NCBI GenBank assembly: GCA_013397435.1
Contig: VZRG01001525.1
Span: 1 to 64,000 of the forward strand
Reading direction: 5' to 3'
Origin: Erythrocercus mccallii
Taxonomy: Eukaryota > Chordata > Aves > Passeriformes > Dicruridae
Length of the DNA: 64,000 nucleotides
Part shown: positions 34,501 through 46,667 of the stretch, piece after piece
Position numbering within the stretch: position 1 is the first letter of the stretch
Layout of the letters: each line of letters starts with the position of its first letter
Program-made: the position numbers and the translations under genes
Notes under the pieces: model-generated
The model's database searches: none
Told to the model about the DNA's origin: nothing
What the model saw: the letters and a program-made list of their open reading frames with translations, nothing else

Positions 34501-37500
34501 ACCCAACTCTCTCAGCCTGTCCCCAGTCCTCTGAGCATCTTCATGGTCATCCTCAGGACTTGCTGCAACAGATCCATGTTATTTTTAGGACAGGAGTCCC
34601 AGAGCTAGATGCAGCAGTCCAGGTGGGATCTCACAGGAATAGACTAGAAGAGCAGAATCACTTCCCTCAGTCTGCTGGCCACACCTCTGGTGGTGCAGCC
34701 CAGGACACAGTTGACTTTTTGGGCTGCAGGGTCACCTTGCTGGTTCACACTGAGCATTTTGCCAACCAGCAATATGTGGGTGACTACAGCCTGCTTGCAA
34801 GCTGTTGAGGTTCAGGCTCCTAAAAGCTCCTGAATATCTTTTATGCCCTGAGTTCATTTATTGCACAGCTGAGAACTTAATTGTATGAGAGTCCTAAAAA
34901 TGTGCTCAAGGGTATGCTAAGTTTGCTTCTTGCATGATTTTTCTTAATGTATGTTCTTTAGCCAGCAGGAAAGTAATGGGAGACACCAGTGTTTATATTC
35001 TATGTACCATATTCAAGTCCTGAGCCTCACCTGAGACCTTTAGGCAATGCTGAAAAATACTAAGTGTAGCTGTCAGTGGCCTTGAGGTTTTTTTTCCGTA
35101 TTCTTTCCATCCTCCTGTACTGCTTTTGAAAGGCGCTTTTGTTATGCGAATAGGTTCCTCCCAGCAGCTGCAGAACTTTCCACAGCAGGAGCTATGAAGG
35201 AGCCAGCAGACATTGCAAGGAAAGTTGGTGCCCTTTTCCCAGCTGCTCACCAAGCACAGCAATACTGCCCTTCCCAGCCATGCTGGCTCAAACTAGCCCT
35301 TTGCTAACGTTCTCTTGCCTGGTGAGGTTGCAGCTGAGCCCATAGGTGAAGTTGTGGAGATGTATTACCATTCCCTGTCTATCAGAGCTAAGGATTCAGT
35401 TCAAATATGAAGTGGGATCCATGTGCAGATGAAAGTTTGTCTTTAGTGCACTGTGTCTTTGTTGTGTGACTAGCAGTGACTGTGAGCTTTGTTGGCAGAA
35501 TCATCTCCAAATGGGAGCACTGTTCTTCTGGGCCTTGTAGAAATGAAAGATGAGTAGTTCTGAAGGGCAGCATAAATAGGCAGCCTAAGTAAAATGTTAC
35601 ACATCTTGATAAGTTTTTCATTGGTGCCTTCGCTCTTGTTCTGTGAATGCAATAGTAAATCATTATTGTACCCCTAGCTTTTCTTTCCAGATCCTTTCAG
35701 TGGGCATTAAGATGATGCAAGTCTGCTGCAATTTCCCAGGCTTTTGCAGTGAAACTGTTTGCGCTTTTTTTGCCAAGAAGCACAGCCTCACTTGTGGTGC
35801 TGGTTGTGGTGGTTCAGAACCTGCTCTCAACACCTCACCTGGGCTTGACTGATTCTGCTGGCCATGAAATGGGAAGCCAGAGTAGCTCTGTGGAGAAATG
35901 TGTTAGCCCTTGAGCTGAACCCCATGGTCAGTGGTCCAGTTACTTGATTACACATAGATTTATTTATTTTTAATAAGTTGTTTTGGAAATGATGAAGACT
36001 AAATGGTTTGGTCTTGTCAGTTTAGTTATAACTGTAATAGGAGAGTAAACCATCACCTACTGGTATAGCTACATCCATGCACCAAAAAATAGAGAAAATA
36101 AAATGTAAACTGCCCTCATGTGAACATCCTTTGCTGGAGTAGGAAGTGACGTATCCCATGCAACCTCCTGTTTCATATTTGCTTGTTTTAGTCATTTCCC
36201 GTGTTCTGTATTTGTCCGTGCTGTGCAGAATGTGGAGTTAATTTCCCAGCTTTTGTGACCTTGATAGATGGAGTATATAAGCATTTCCTATATGATGAGT
36301 GTGTCACATTACTCTTTGAAGCAGGGAACTATCATTATTTACGTCTGAGAATCAAATTCCTAACTTTTTGAGGAGGATGAGAAGTTTGTAACAGAGAGGA
36401 GGTTCAAACTTAGGTTACCTGGATGCTGTTTTATCACTTTCAGAGTATTCTGAAGTTTCCCAATGCAGTGTTAATAATGAGGCAGATCAATCCCTCTGGA
36501 ACTGATAGGGCCTTTGCAGCCTTTTGCCCTTAATCTGCAAGCTCTATCCCAACATACAGTGTGACTGTATGTTGGCACTCTCCAGAATGAGACAATAGTG
36601 CTTCCAAGCCTCTAGAGCTCAAAGGGATTAACCTCCAGCAGCTAAGCATGATCCTGTCCTTCCTCCAAATGCTACTGCTTTCATGGCATGGACAGCAGAG
36701 CCTCAAAGAAGCAACACCTAGATTGCCTTAACTTGCAGCCCACTACATTAAAGTGACCAGAAAACTGATGGTGGTTTACTTTAACAGGCTAGGCTGGAGA
36801 CAGCACAGGTCAGGAGCTGTTTCCCAGGTGGCTGGGCAGGAGCTGAGTATAGGAACCACTTCTGTCAAAATGAGTTTAACTCAAGTGTTTATGAATTATC
36901 AGCTGTGAGTCCTACAAGCACTGTTCTGGATACAGAGTATCAGTAGCAGAAGTTCATACCTGTGTTCTTGGCCATGATGCTTTGTAGGATCACTTGGGTT
37001 GGAACGGACTTCCAAAAGTTTCCAGTTGATGCTTTCTCAGAGGGCTGACTTCCCTGGATCACATCCCTAGATCCTATTCCAGAGTTTGATCACTATCTAG
37101 TGACGCTATATAAAAGTTGTGTCTGCAGAGTTACAAATAAGGTTGACTTGACTCTGCAGGTTTAGAGGAAAAAACAATTTATCTGTTGTATCAACATTTG
37201 TTACTTACAGAGACAATTTTGTAAAAATGAAATCTAAACTGCGAGTCTCCAGGTTTCAGGGACAAGATTGTAATTGGCTGAGTTTTGAAGAAGCTGAATA
37301 GTAAAATCTGTGAAATCAGTGTTGTGTATGTGTGAGTGAAACTGTACCTTGTCTCCCCTTCCCCCTCTGCCCTGTAACAGCTCTTCCCTCATTGAATGGT
37401 AGCTCAGTGAAACACAGTTCTCTTTTCATACTGGCCAGCACAAATCAATTCACAAATTTTTACTCAGATCTCTCAGTGTAAGCTTTCTAAGTGGATCCTA

Positions 37501-40500
37501 CGTGAGTATTTCAGAAAGCTGAGAAATGCCCCCAAACAACTGCAGAGTGAGTGCCTCTGCATCTGTTTGGATTTAGATATTGGAATAAATCTCTAAAAAC
37601 AATCTAACTTTCTAGAAGAGTTTTCCATTTGGTTAATGATTTACACATTTGATATGATGTACTGCAAGAGCACTCTTTAAGCACCAGCTGCCATAGACTG
37701 ACATCTCTGAGCACTGTGTTGCAACCATGCACTCACTTTGCAACCATGATTTTACATGAACAGAAATCTTTGAGTACATGTTCATTTTATGTTTATATTT
37801 GCCCTGCTTATGCATGGAGTTTTTTCTTAAATCAAGCTACAAAGGAGTCCAGTAAGACTGTGTGTGCAAGTTTGGGGTGGCAGGAGCTCATGGAATTTCC
37901 TGCTAAGCACTTGTAAGAGATAGCCATCTGACATCCAGATAACCACCTCCTGCTTCTCTCAAGTGTTTTTAAGTGAATGAATACTTTCTTAAATGTCAGG
38001 AAACAATCCAGAATATGTGAGTAAGCAGGTAGGTTTTCACTGAAAACCCTCTTCTGGATACTTTTTAAGCCTTTTATATAAAGGAGTTGCTGTGCCTATT
38101 TTCTTATGAAATTGCTTCACAGGAACCATGCAGCCTGCTGTCAGAGTTCTCAGATGAGAGTTTTATACTGTTTGACAGCTGCACTAAAAACAAAAACAAC
38201 CACTTCCTGTTAGGGAAGATGCTGGAAGCACTAGGTAGAGTGCCTTTTTTTTTTTTTCTCCTCCTTTTTCCCTTAAGCTCTGGAATTTGAGAGTCATTTG
38301 CTTGTGGTGAGCAGAAATTGTGCAATGCACCTGGAGCTTGGATTCAGAAGACAGACTGTGCATAATCCTGTTTAAGGCACATCAGCTCTTGCCTGATATC
38401 CTTCCCAGGAGATAGAGAGCCTGAAGTGTTCAGCTCAGTGGCTGCTGAAGGCTTTTCCTTTGGTTTTGGACAGGAGACCCTGTCCAAAATCTTCCTTTGT
38501 GTTGCTTGTTAGTGGGCAGTAAAAGGGAAGTGAATCACGTCTCAGATGATCCAAGTGATTCTCAGGGAGGATCTGTGAAGTCAGTCACTGGGTACCTTGA
38601 TGCTTTTTGTGACACCAATTCTCTGTGTTGCTAATAGTAGTCTCTTTGCTACCTAATAGTAAAATCTTCTGGGATGGGTATTAGCTCTGCAGCCTTAAAA
38701 GACTATTCAGAGTTGGACTCTGAAGTGCTTTGGTCACATCAGGCAGAGTGGTTGATCCTGCTCGTCACCTAGGTTTGACCATCTCCACAAACTTTGAAGA
38801 GGTCCTGAGAAGCTGATCTGGAGTACTGAAAGCCATGGATTGGCAGTTACTGTGTTGGGGATTTTTTTTGGTGGGTGGGATGGGGATGGTGGGTACAATT
38901 AAAATTGGTACTGATGCAAATAACAGCAGCTCTTCCTGATGTCAGGTTTAGAAATGTAGTGATATTGTATTTCTGCAGCCTTCAAAATGGTATCAGAGTA
39001 GCTCACCAGCAGCAGAACAGGTAACTGTAGAAGAAGTGGAAAGATACAATTACAAGTTGAAAGATACAATACAAGTTGAAGTAAAAGGCATCTTAAGTGG
39101 CTTCACAAAAGTAGTGTTGAAGCAGCTGAAAACTGAGTCTGAGCCAATTCATTCCAGAGGGCTGTGACCTTGCTTCCCAGAAGAGACTCGGTTTATCTCT
39201 CTGAAGCTGTTGGGAGTGCAGCTGTGACTTCTGAAAGTGCAGTCCTAACTATCCCCAAACAACCTGAAAGGGCTTTCTTATTGTTCTCAGGCTGAAATAA
39301 TCATAGTGATTTCCGTATGTAAACTCCCTTTTCCAGGGAGTGGTTCACATAAATATATTTATATGCACATACTCTTAAACTCTCAAAAAATAAACACCTA
39401 GTACACTCTGCTCCTTTTACAAAGCTGTATAGCTTTCAAAAGCAGAATTGCAGAAATACTGCTATTTGCACTGCAGTGAAGCAAACCTTCTCTACTTCCT
39501 TGCAGAAGTGAGAATGAAAATACTTTGGCAAATAGCTTTGATTGAAACTGAAAAGCCTCTGGTTTTCAGAGCTGCTTTTAAAGCAAAGGACTACTTTGGC
39601 TTTTGATCCTCTTAAGCTGGGTTATTTGATGTGAAAAACACCCTGGGTACTCTGCTGCAGAGGGGACCAGCTTTTCAGTTCTCTGTGTGTGGCTTCAGGA
39701 GAGGGTCTGGCAGAGCATGGGGTGGTGGGGGAGCTCAGAGGGGCCTGGTTGCACAGCTCTGTAAATATAGGGGCCTCTATTTCTGTGGATTCTTTTGCTG
39801 GAACTAAATATCATGATCAGTGAAACTCTTACCTCATTAAAGGAACAAGCCAGGCTCCTCCAGCATATGTGCAGTGCTGCAGTGTGGTTTGTTCTGCTGA
39901 GCTGATTTGCTGAACAGATAAAGGGAGTTTTAACCTAAGAATGGCATGTAATGTATGACCTTGGCTTTTGAAAGGTTTATTTTTGTTCTTTTGACAAAAT
40001 AAGGTTTTAATATTAAATATGGGGTTGGATTTGACTTGGCAGATGCCAGAGCCTTCTACTGCTGCTGTAGTCATAACATAAAACTATCTGATGTGTGCCA
40101 GTGAGCATGCAGCAAGCCAAGAATTTCTCTGTCAGTGTTTATTTTTCTGAAAACTTACCCGGTTGCTTTGCAGTTGGGTTGGCTAAAAAGGTGATGCTCC
40201 CTTGTGTAGGGAGGGAGCAGAGCAGTGGTGGGCACAATATAGTCCATGCTAACTCTTTATACTTAGCATCTTTAGTTTTGGGGCAAAATAAGGATTCCTC
40301 CCCACTTCGTAGTGTTTTAGAAGTGTTTACTAGAAAATTTCACTCAAAACTCCAGAGTTCAGCAGAACCAAGGCATAAAACAAACTATGTGAAATGTTCA
40401 GATCTGTTAGTACAGAAACTTAATGCTGTACTGCAGCTTTCAGTTTGTGTAGCCGGGGCCATGCAGGGATACAAAATACATTAATTCTGAGGCTTTCTTC

Positions 40501-43335
40501 CTGCACACGTTCCATCTCAGATCATCATCTTACTGTACAGTTGAGATGCTTTTGGACTGCTGCACTGCAGGAGTTTGGCTGAAGAAATGACCTGTAAAGC
40601 ACTTCAGTGCTGAGATGCTGAACTAAGCTCCAAAATCCTTGTTCTAAATTACCTGTAGTTTGAATTGGTTACCTTCAGATTTAAACCACTACTACCCCCC
40701 TCCAAAAAAAACCCAAAAAACCTCCACCAAAAACAAACAAACAACCCTCCCCCCCAAAAAGACCAAAAAGAACACCCAGCCAACCTAACCATGACCAGTA
40801 AAATCCACACCAAACCTACCATCTCAGTCCTCACGTCCGTAGCTCTCAGAGGAACCAGCCCCAAAAAGTGCCAGAATCTTGTTTCTGTAGATGAAAGGCT
40901 GTAATAAAAGTATGTTGCCTCTGCAGCTGGCACAGGAGTTGTGTCAGGCTGACCTGCTAGGAATGCTTTCCACTGGAAAGGGAGCAGGTTGGTGCAGGTA
41001 CAAGTAGCAGAGAATGTGGGGAGGTCCGTGGAAGAGCTCATGGCTTCCATGTGCTTTAGCAAGATTTCTTCCATGTGTGGGTTATTGTTACCCTTCCACC
41101 CAGTTTTTCAAAAAGAGGCTTGTTTGGTCTGTCTCTTCTGGAAGTGTTGTTAGGGTTTTTAGCTTGTTCATTGACTGTGGCCGGATGAAGGCGATTGATT
41201 TTCTAGAAGTTTTCCAGAAGTTTGGGGAAAATTTGGAACTTACAGGAAGAAGCACAAGTTTGAACACCTGCAAGCCCACAAAGTGTGGTGGGTTTTTTGT
41301 CCAGCTTCTTGTCATCCTCCTAAGATAATGCTTAAGCAGGGTAGACATACTCTAAAAGGAGGAGACTGCCATGAGAGCCCAGTGTTTCCACATGGAATAG
41401 AGGAGTCTCTTTGTCCTTGTGAGAAATGATAAGCCATTTGATCTGTCTTCCATTGATGCATGTACCTGGAGATCTTGGGTTTCTGACTGGGAAAAATCAT
41501 TTCCCGTGCTACTTGCCTCTCTACTAGCAGACTGATATATCCTTATCATCACAAATTTTGAAGCTGGGGCCAGCGCGAGCACTTGTAGTAAAACAGATAG
41601 CCATGACACAAACCAAGCTGCATAACTTAGCTACTGGATACTTCTCAGTGATTTTCCTAGACCAAGGGTGAGAAGCATACTGGAAGGCTGTAGGTCTGTG
41701 TAGCTCCTGAAGCTCATGTCTGCCTCCATTCTGAGGTACATCCCCCAAACTTCATCCAGGAGCTCTGATCCTGGATTATGGTCCATTGTTCAATGAGAGA
41801 AATTTCATGGCAGCTGTTGAAATAGCTATATTGAACTTATCTTCAAATACAGGACTTTTATTAAGAATAAAAGCAAAACCTTTGGCAAAAAATACTAACA
41901 AAATTACTATGCTAATTACATTCTGAATATTAATATTTCTTTCTATTAAAGACCTGTCCAAATTAAGCATAAAGTATTTCCAAAGTAATCACGCGTATTC
42001 AAGGCCACATGTGTCACAATTTCCTCAAAACCAGAATACCAAGCTAAAATTAAACAGATCAAAGACTTTTACTTTATAGACTGTTACCTCAGAACAGCTG
42101 TACAGTGCAGGTGAATTGCATGTTTTTAAATTTTCCCTGTATTTTCACAAACTTGTGACCATCGACGATTAAAAAGCATTTTAACTCTAATCTTTACATA
42201 CAAATCTTACATGCAAATAAAATTCTTCTCAAATGTAACTGTTATTTTGACAATTAAGCATTGTATCCTGCTACATTTTCTGAGTGTTCTTTGGAAGATA
42301 CATCTTGACTCTGGGGATTTTTTTTAAATCTTAAAAGGGAAGTAGCTTAATGCTTGTTTCCTTACTTTTTTTTTTTTTAGTAGTTCTCTGTTTAAGAGTC
42401 ACACTACCATATGAACAAATCCATTTAAGTAATGTTGCCTGTCAGCTTTACTGCTTTGTGACTACTGATGTGTTGCTGACCCTCAATGTTCTCCTAAATA
42501 CAAGTGTTACTTTAGATTTGAGGGATACTCACCTAAACACTTCTGTTACTCAGTAACTTTCATATGTATCAATGTAAAGCATATGTGTGGTCTTTTTTAA
42601 ACAGTTCCTTTTGGGAAGCCGAGATCCAAGAGGTTAAAAAAAAAGCCCACTAAACTCTAGCTCATTGCATATTAGAAGTAAAGCTGTGTTGTTTCAGAAC
42701 ATGCCTCGAAAGGAGGAAATTCAATAGAGAGCCATCTTACTTTCCAAAAAATTTACTGTGAAAGATCAGCTTGAAGGCTTTCTGTTAACTTTGATCTTTC
42801 TTAAAACTGACCCATTCATAATATGTTTCACTTTCTGGTTTATGCTTTTTCCTGGAATCAGTTCTTGAAAACTATCCACTTTGAAGCATTTTTGTTTCTC
42901 CCTTTAAGAAATATTTCTTTTTTCCTTTACTAAATGATATGTGAAACTAATAAAACACTGTAGAGATGCTGGTTGTCCAAGGCAAAGCTTTGCATTTGTG
43001 AGGCTGTCACTGTCCTGTATCAGTAAGTTAGGCAGATCTTCACATGTGGTTACATAACACAGGATTCACTGCACATCCAGATTCCACTCCCCGGATGGCT
43101 GGTTCTGTGAGGAGAACATCTTTTTTCCATGGTGCTAATCTTTAATCCTGCTCTGGTTACAAGAACTGTGTCATGACTTTGTTTTCCATTCCTTCCAGGT
43201 TTACAGGAACAGATGGACCGAGTGGTTTCGGGTTTGAGCTGACATTCCGACTGAAGAGAGAGACGGGGGAGTCGGCTCCACCCACCTGGCCAGCAGAGCT
43301 GATGCAAGGCTTGGCCAGATATGTCTTCCAGTCAG
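19352..43335 (+). CDS. SUFU: SUFU, Suppressor of fused homolog, exons 1-3 (5' part)
   Basis: SUFU is the cytoplasmic and nuclear repressor of Hedgehog signalling. It binds GLI transcription factors and keeps them inactive. The window holds the coding parts 19352-19533, 25148-25282 and 43199-43335: 454 nt, which is 151 codons plus one base of the roughly 484 expected. The protein is unmistakable: SLFPPGLHGIYGECRRLYPD, then LGGPDPLDYVSMYRN, then FTGTDGPSGFGFELTFRLKR. This covers the low-complexity N-terminus and the first half of the SUFU N-terminal domain, including the Tyr at 147 (TAT 43320-43322) that contacts GLI in human SUFU. The exon 3 phase predicts a downstream exon starting with AG (Glu152). 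I did not find exon 4 in the remaining 20.6 kb. The start ATG has G at -3 and +4. Confidence 0.97.
19398..19427 (+). repeat. Coding (GGGTCC/GGCTCN) repeat, GS tract in SUFU
   Basis: Near-tandem hexamers of Gly-Ser codons encode a GSGSGSGSGS run within SUFU exon 1. It is a likely length-variable low-complexity tract. Confidence 0.8.
19534..25147 (+). other. SUFU: SUFU intron 1 (5.6 kb)
   Basis: The intron has donor GTGAGG and acceptor TGCAG. The first about 100 bp are still CpG-island. A small isolated CpG-dense patch lies at about 22405-22490. I recognise no repeat family or gene in it. Confidence 0.9.
25148..25282 (+). CDS. SUFU: SUFU coding exon 2
   Basis: 135 nt after acceptor AATGCAG, completing the Trp codon. 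It encodes LGGPDPLDYVSMYRNLGNPA then LNVPEHWHYVSFGLSDLYGD and NRVHE. The donor is GA|GTAAGT. Only a few residues differ from human as recalled. Confidence 0.98.
28556..28765 (+). mobile_element. CR1 LINE 3' fragment
   Basis: The sequence follows the CR1 3' region in sense. It has GCACAGGAAGTTC, GATGAGGAAGAACAT, GCACTGGAACAGATTG, CAGAGAGGCTGTGGAGA and an eroded GATCCCTTTCAAC end. The 5' end is truncated and the copy is diverged. Confidence 0.85.
34164..34800 (-). mobile_element. CR1 LINE 3' fragment, about 0.64 kb
   Basis: The plus strand carries the reverse complement of CR1 in order. GGGTTTAGGTTGGAAGGGACC comes first, then AGCCCCGTCCAGCCTGGCC, CTTCTCCAGGCTGAACAG, CTCTCTCAGCCTGTCC and CCCAGAGCTAGATGCAGCA. 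It lacks an obvious octamer tail and its ORF is disrupted. Its boundaries are approximate. Confidence 0.9.
36549..36575. repeat. Perfect 12-bp inverted repeat with 3-nt loop
   Basis: The arms CCAACATACAGT (36549-36560) and ACTGTATGTTGG (36564-36575) are perfectly complementary around GTG. They lie in SUFU intron 2. The flanks do not extend the stem, so it is too short for a miRNA precursor. Confidence 0.9.
36978..37120 (-). mobile_element. Probable CR1 3' remnant
   Basis: GGATCACTTGGGTTGGAACG followed by GACTTCCAAAAGT resembles the reversed 3' end of CR1. The rest is too diverged to be sure. Confidence 0.4.
39041..39079. repeat. Two-copy tandem duplication, 20/19 bp
   Basis: AAGATACAATTACAAGTTGA is followed immediately by the same unit lacking one T. 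The near identity indicates a recent duplication. Confidence 0.9.
40690..40785. repeat. A/C-rich low-complexity tract
   Basis: This stretch has C runs of up to 8 and A runs of up to 8, with AAAC units and almost no G or T for about 90 bp. It is simple-sequence DNA. Confidence 0.85.
43199..43335 (+). CDS. SUFU: SUFU coding exon 3
   Basis: 137 nt after acceptor CCTTCCAG. It encodes FTGTDGPSGFGFELTFRLKR, then ETGESAPPTWPAELMQGLAR and YVFQS plus the first base of a Glu codon. The donor is G|GTACCA. It is essentially invariant relative to human as recalled. Confidence 0.98.
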
Positions 43336-43614
43336 GTACCACAGGGTTAAACACACGGCCTCACTTTTTGCTGCTCTAGTTCTGAAGGGCCACATTTGTT
43401 ACAGAGTGTGACACTTGTCTCATCAGCACCCAGTCCTGTGAATTGTCTTTGTGTGGGAACCCAAAAGAGTGTGTTCATTCCTCCAGCCCAGCCTGCAGGG
43501 ACAAAACCAATTGTTCAGGTTACTGCAAATCCTGGGTATTGAAAAGCTGAAGTTACACAACAGTCAGGAGCTATAGAAAGTCTGCTCAGTGACTCTTTCC
43601 TGCATGTTTGGGTT

Positions 43615-43737
43615 CACAGAATCACAGAATGAGCTAGGTTGGAAAGCACCTTTGAGATCATCAAGTCCGACTGATGACCTAACACCACCTCGTCAACTAA
43701 ACCATGGCACTGAGTGCCACGTCCAGTATCTTCTCTC
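43615..43737 (-). mobile_element. Short CR1 3' end with octamer tail, inverted
   Basis: On the plus strand two CACAGAAT octamers (43615-43630, reverse of ATTCTGTG) start a reversed CR1 3' end. GGTTGGAAAGCACCTTTGAG and CCATGGCACTGAGTGCCAC follow. It is about 123 bp, severely 5'-truncated, and of the same subfamily as the 47.9-48.6 kb copy. Confidence 0.9.
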
Positions 43738-45339
43738 AGCAAGAAAAACACATTTGCTTATCCTGAATGGCTGAGGAGTAGCAATCTAATAAGGTCTCAC
43801 TTTTCAGCAGAAGCACCATAACCTCCAAAAGCATTGCAGCTCCATCACAGGCAAATCCCTTCCAGTGGTCCCTACAGCCGAGCAGTAGCAATGCATATGA
43901 ACATGGAGTTGTTAAGGTGTGAAAATGTAAAAGTTGTAAGGAATGCTAAAGCTGAGGGCGGGGAGGGGGCAAGGAATTAACAATTGTGAATCATTACTGC
44001 AGATGGAGAATTGCCAGAAGAGTGGGAACAAGGGTGCCTACAAACCATCCTCTTGCACTATTCTTTCATAGTTTCATTTATATCAGTAGATTGAATGTTA
44101 CTTTTAGTGTCAGCACATGGCTAATGTACTTGAAAGGGACCAGCATCACCAAGATCTGGATGAAAATATTTAAAGAACATTTTTTAACCTAATTTGAGGT
44201 CTTTTACAGGTAAAGTACCTTCTAAATCAACGATTATTGAATTTGTAGCATTTGGTACCTGCTATACTAGTTTAGAAATTGCTCAGTAACTTCTGATTCT
44301 GCTGATGGTTTTCAGTCAGCTGGTTGACTCTCAAAGGGAAAAGGTCTGGGTAAGAACAGGATTGCTCTGCTAACCTCTGTAACAAATCTCAAGAAGTGGC
44401 AATCTTGTGGATATTTTTCTAAGTATCAGTGGATATAGTTCAGTGTCAGCCCAGATTATTGCTTGTCTTTTTGTTTGTCCTTTGCTGTGTGGCTGTCTTC
44501 TCCAGTTGCCATCTAAAATTTGTCTTGCTTTTCTGTCTTGATTTTTGCAACTGTTAAGCACCTAAATCTATGTGACTGTCATTTTTTTACATTGTTTGAG
44601 ATTCCCATCCTGCCTAAATTATATTGCACAGCAGCTTTTTGATACTGACCATGCAGTGATGAATTCATACTCATATTTTCTATGCAATGATTGTAGGGTC
44701 CAAAGAAAATATCTGAGTCTAAAGTCTCCCTCTTAGATACAAAGTAATACATGTGTTATGTGTTAACTTATACTAAATATCCTATATCCCATTTGGAACA
44801 TTTTAAAGTTTCTAGTCTAGGCTAGTTCCCATAGCAGTTCTTTGTTGGTCACTGTCTTTTCATGGGTGAGAGGAGGTCTGCAGAGTGAAATGGGATTTGG
44901 AAGGGTACTTTAGAGCAAACTTCTTGGTGACTAAGTTGGCAGTCAGGGTAGAGACTTCCCTTGTTTGATTCCTGCAATAATGCATCTTTTTTACCTCAAA
45001 GCCAAAGAACTGTTCTTAGAATGAAAAGAGTGGTTGTGCCCATGCTTATCAATCTGGCATGAAACATTCATCAGTATTATCTTCTACTTATCCATGCTGG
45101 TTTTTGCTTTATATCCACCATGACTCTTTAAAGGCATGCTCAAACTAATGCTGATGGATTCTACCGTCTGGGTGTTTAGTTTTCAATTTGCCTTATGAAA
45201 AACAACAGTATATGAATCATAAATTGACTTCTTTCTTTAATTATGAAATTGGGTGTGAGCCAATACCATGCTCATCACACAATGGGCAAACCACATGCTG
45301 GGTTACCTTAGGAAAAAAACATGAGTAGCAGATAGAGAG

Positions 45340-45800
45340 AAGTTATTACCTCTTTGGCATGGCACTGGGAAGGCCTTGTTTAAAATATTGTGTCCTGTTT
45401 TGGGCCTTTAAGAGATACTGAAAAACTGGAGAGTGTTCAAGGTGGTCAGGGTTCTAGGGCATGTGAAGCGTGAGGAGGGCTGGAGGGAGCAGAGCCAGTT
45501 TAGCCTGGGAAGAGAATGTGCAGGGTGATCTAACTGGAGCCTACAGCTGTAGGGAGGGTAGTTACAAGATTGTGGGGTCAAGCCCTAGATAGTATATCAA
45601 AGGGCTACAGCTCTGAATTGCAGTATGGGAGGCCCTGGAAAAGCTTCAAGGAAATCTTGCTCACAAGGAGAGTGGCAAAGGACAGGGAATGGTTTTTAAG
45701 AGAGGTGCTGGAACTCCATTCCTGGAAAGGTTCAGGACTTAGCTCAACAAAACTAAGTTGGCCCTGATCTGGCATTTGTGATGGCTCCACTTCAAATAGG
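45340..45800 (+). mobile_element. Old CR1 LINE 3' region
   Basis: Diverged sense CR1. GTGTCCTGTTTTGGGCC, GAGTGTTCAAGGTGGTCAGG, CAGTTTAGCCTGGGAAGAG and GAGAGGTGCTGGAACTCC match the order of the reverse-transcriptase C-terminal and 3' UTR region. Frame-breaking changes are abundant. Confidence 0.7.
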
Positions 45801-46644
45801 GACGCTGGATAAGAGACCTGCAAAGGCCCCTTAAAATATTACAGAAGTGTTGGATTTTGGGCATTTTGTTCCATACTGCTTCATGCTCTTCAGCAAGCAG
45901 CTATTTGTTGTCATTGACTGTTACCAACCATGCCTTGCCTTGTATAAAAGGAATCTGTATGTTGTTGCAACAAGTGAACAAGCTCTAGTTTTATTTTAGT
46001 ACAAATTTGATTATCACATGTCTCTTCTAGAAAATAATTTTCTCAGGCTATAATCATCTGGCTAATAATAGACATCACGTTAATTCTAACAAGATGATGC
46101 ATTTAAAAGTAAGACTTGTAATGGGGCCTACTTTATCATGTTTCTGCTTGATCATTCAGGGCAATGCCAGTTGACCACAGCCAGATGCAGTAATTTTTTA
46201 ATTTAGTCAAATATCTCTCACTCCATTACTCTGCAGAGTCCCCAGTACTTCTGCTACATGTGACGTGTCCTGCTTGGTTTTGTTGTACTCCCTTGAGCTG
46301 TCTTCTCTCAGGATGGCAGTGTCCAGAGCAGTTGCTGTGTTCTCCCTTCTGTCACTCCTGGGTAATCAGGCAGCCAGTCCTCAGCAGTGTTACTTTCTTT
46401 TCTGCCTAGTAGAATTTCCCCCAATTTGACATTCTCACTCTGTAGAGTCAAGTGAGCTTCTGCCAGTTTTTTCTTGTTTTTTTTTACAGGACTTCTCTGT
46501 TCAGATGTTGAAACTCTAAAACTGTGAAGTATTTGAAGGGTTGGTTCTTCTGAAGCCCATTGGGCATGAAGCAAGCTGTGACATGACAGCATTGTTTTAC
46601 ATGATGAATGGTTTCTTTTTGCTCAAGTTCTTTCTGACTGTAGT

Positions 46645-46667
46645 GCTTAGAGCACTAAGCTCTAAGC
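46645..46667. repeat. 8-bp inverted repeat with 7-nt loop
   Basis: GCTTAGAG and CTCTAAGC flank CACTAAG. It is a modest hairpin, with overlapping shorter direct and inverted copies of CTTAG around it. Confidence 0.8.

Larger units (their letters stand above)
25283..43198 (+). other. SUFU: SUFU intron 2 (17.9 kb)
   Basis: A large intron with donor GTAAGT and acceptor CTTCCAG. It contains the CR1 fragments listed separately, poly-T runs at 31712-31725, 38245-38257 and 42366-42378, an A/C-rich tract near 40.7 kb, a 39-bp tandem duplication at 39.05 kb and an AT-rich segment at 41.76-42.3 kb. I see no nested gene. Confidence 0.9.
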
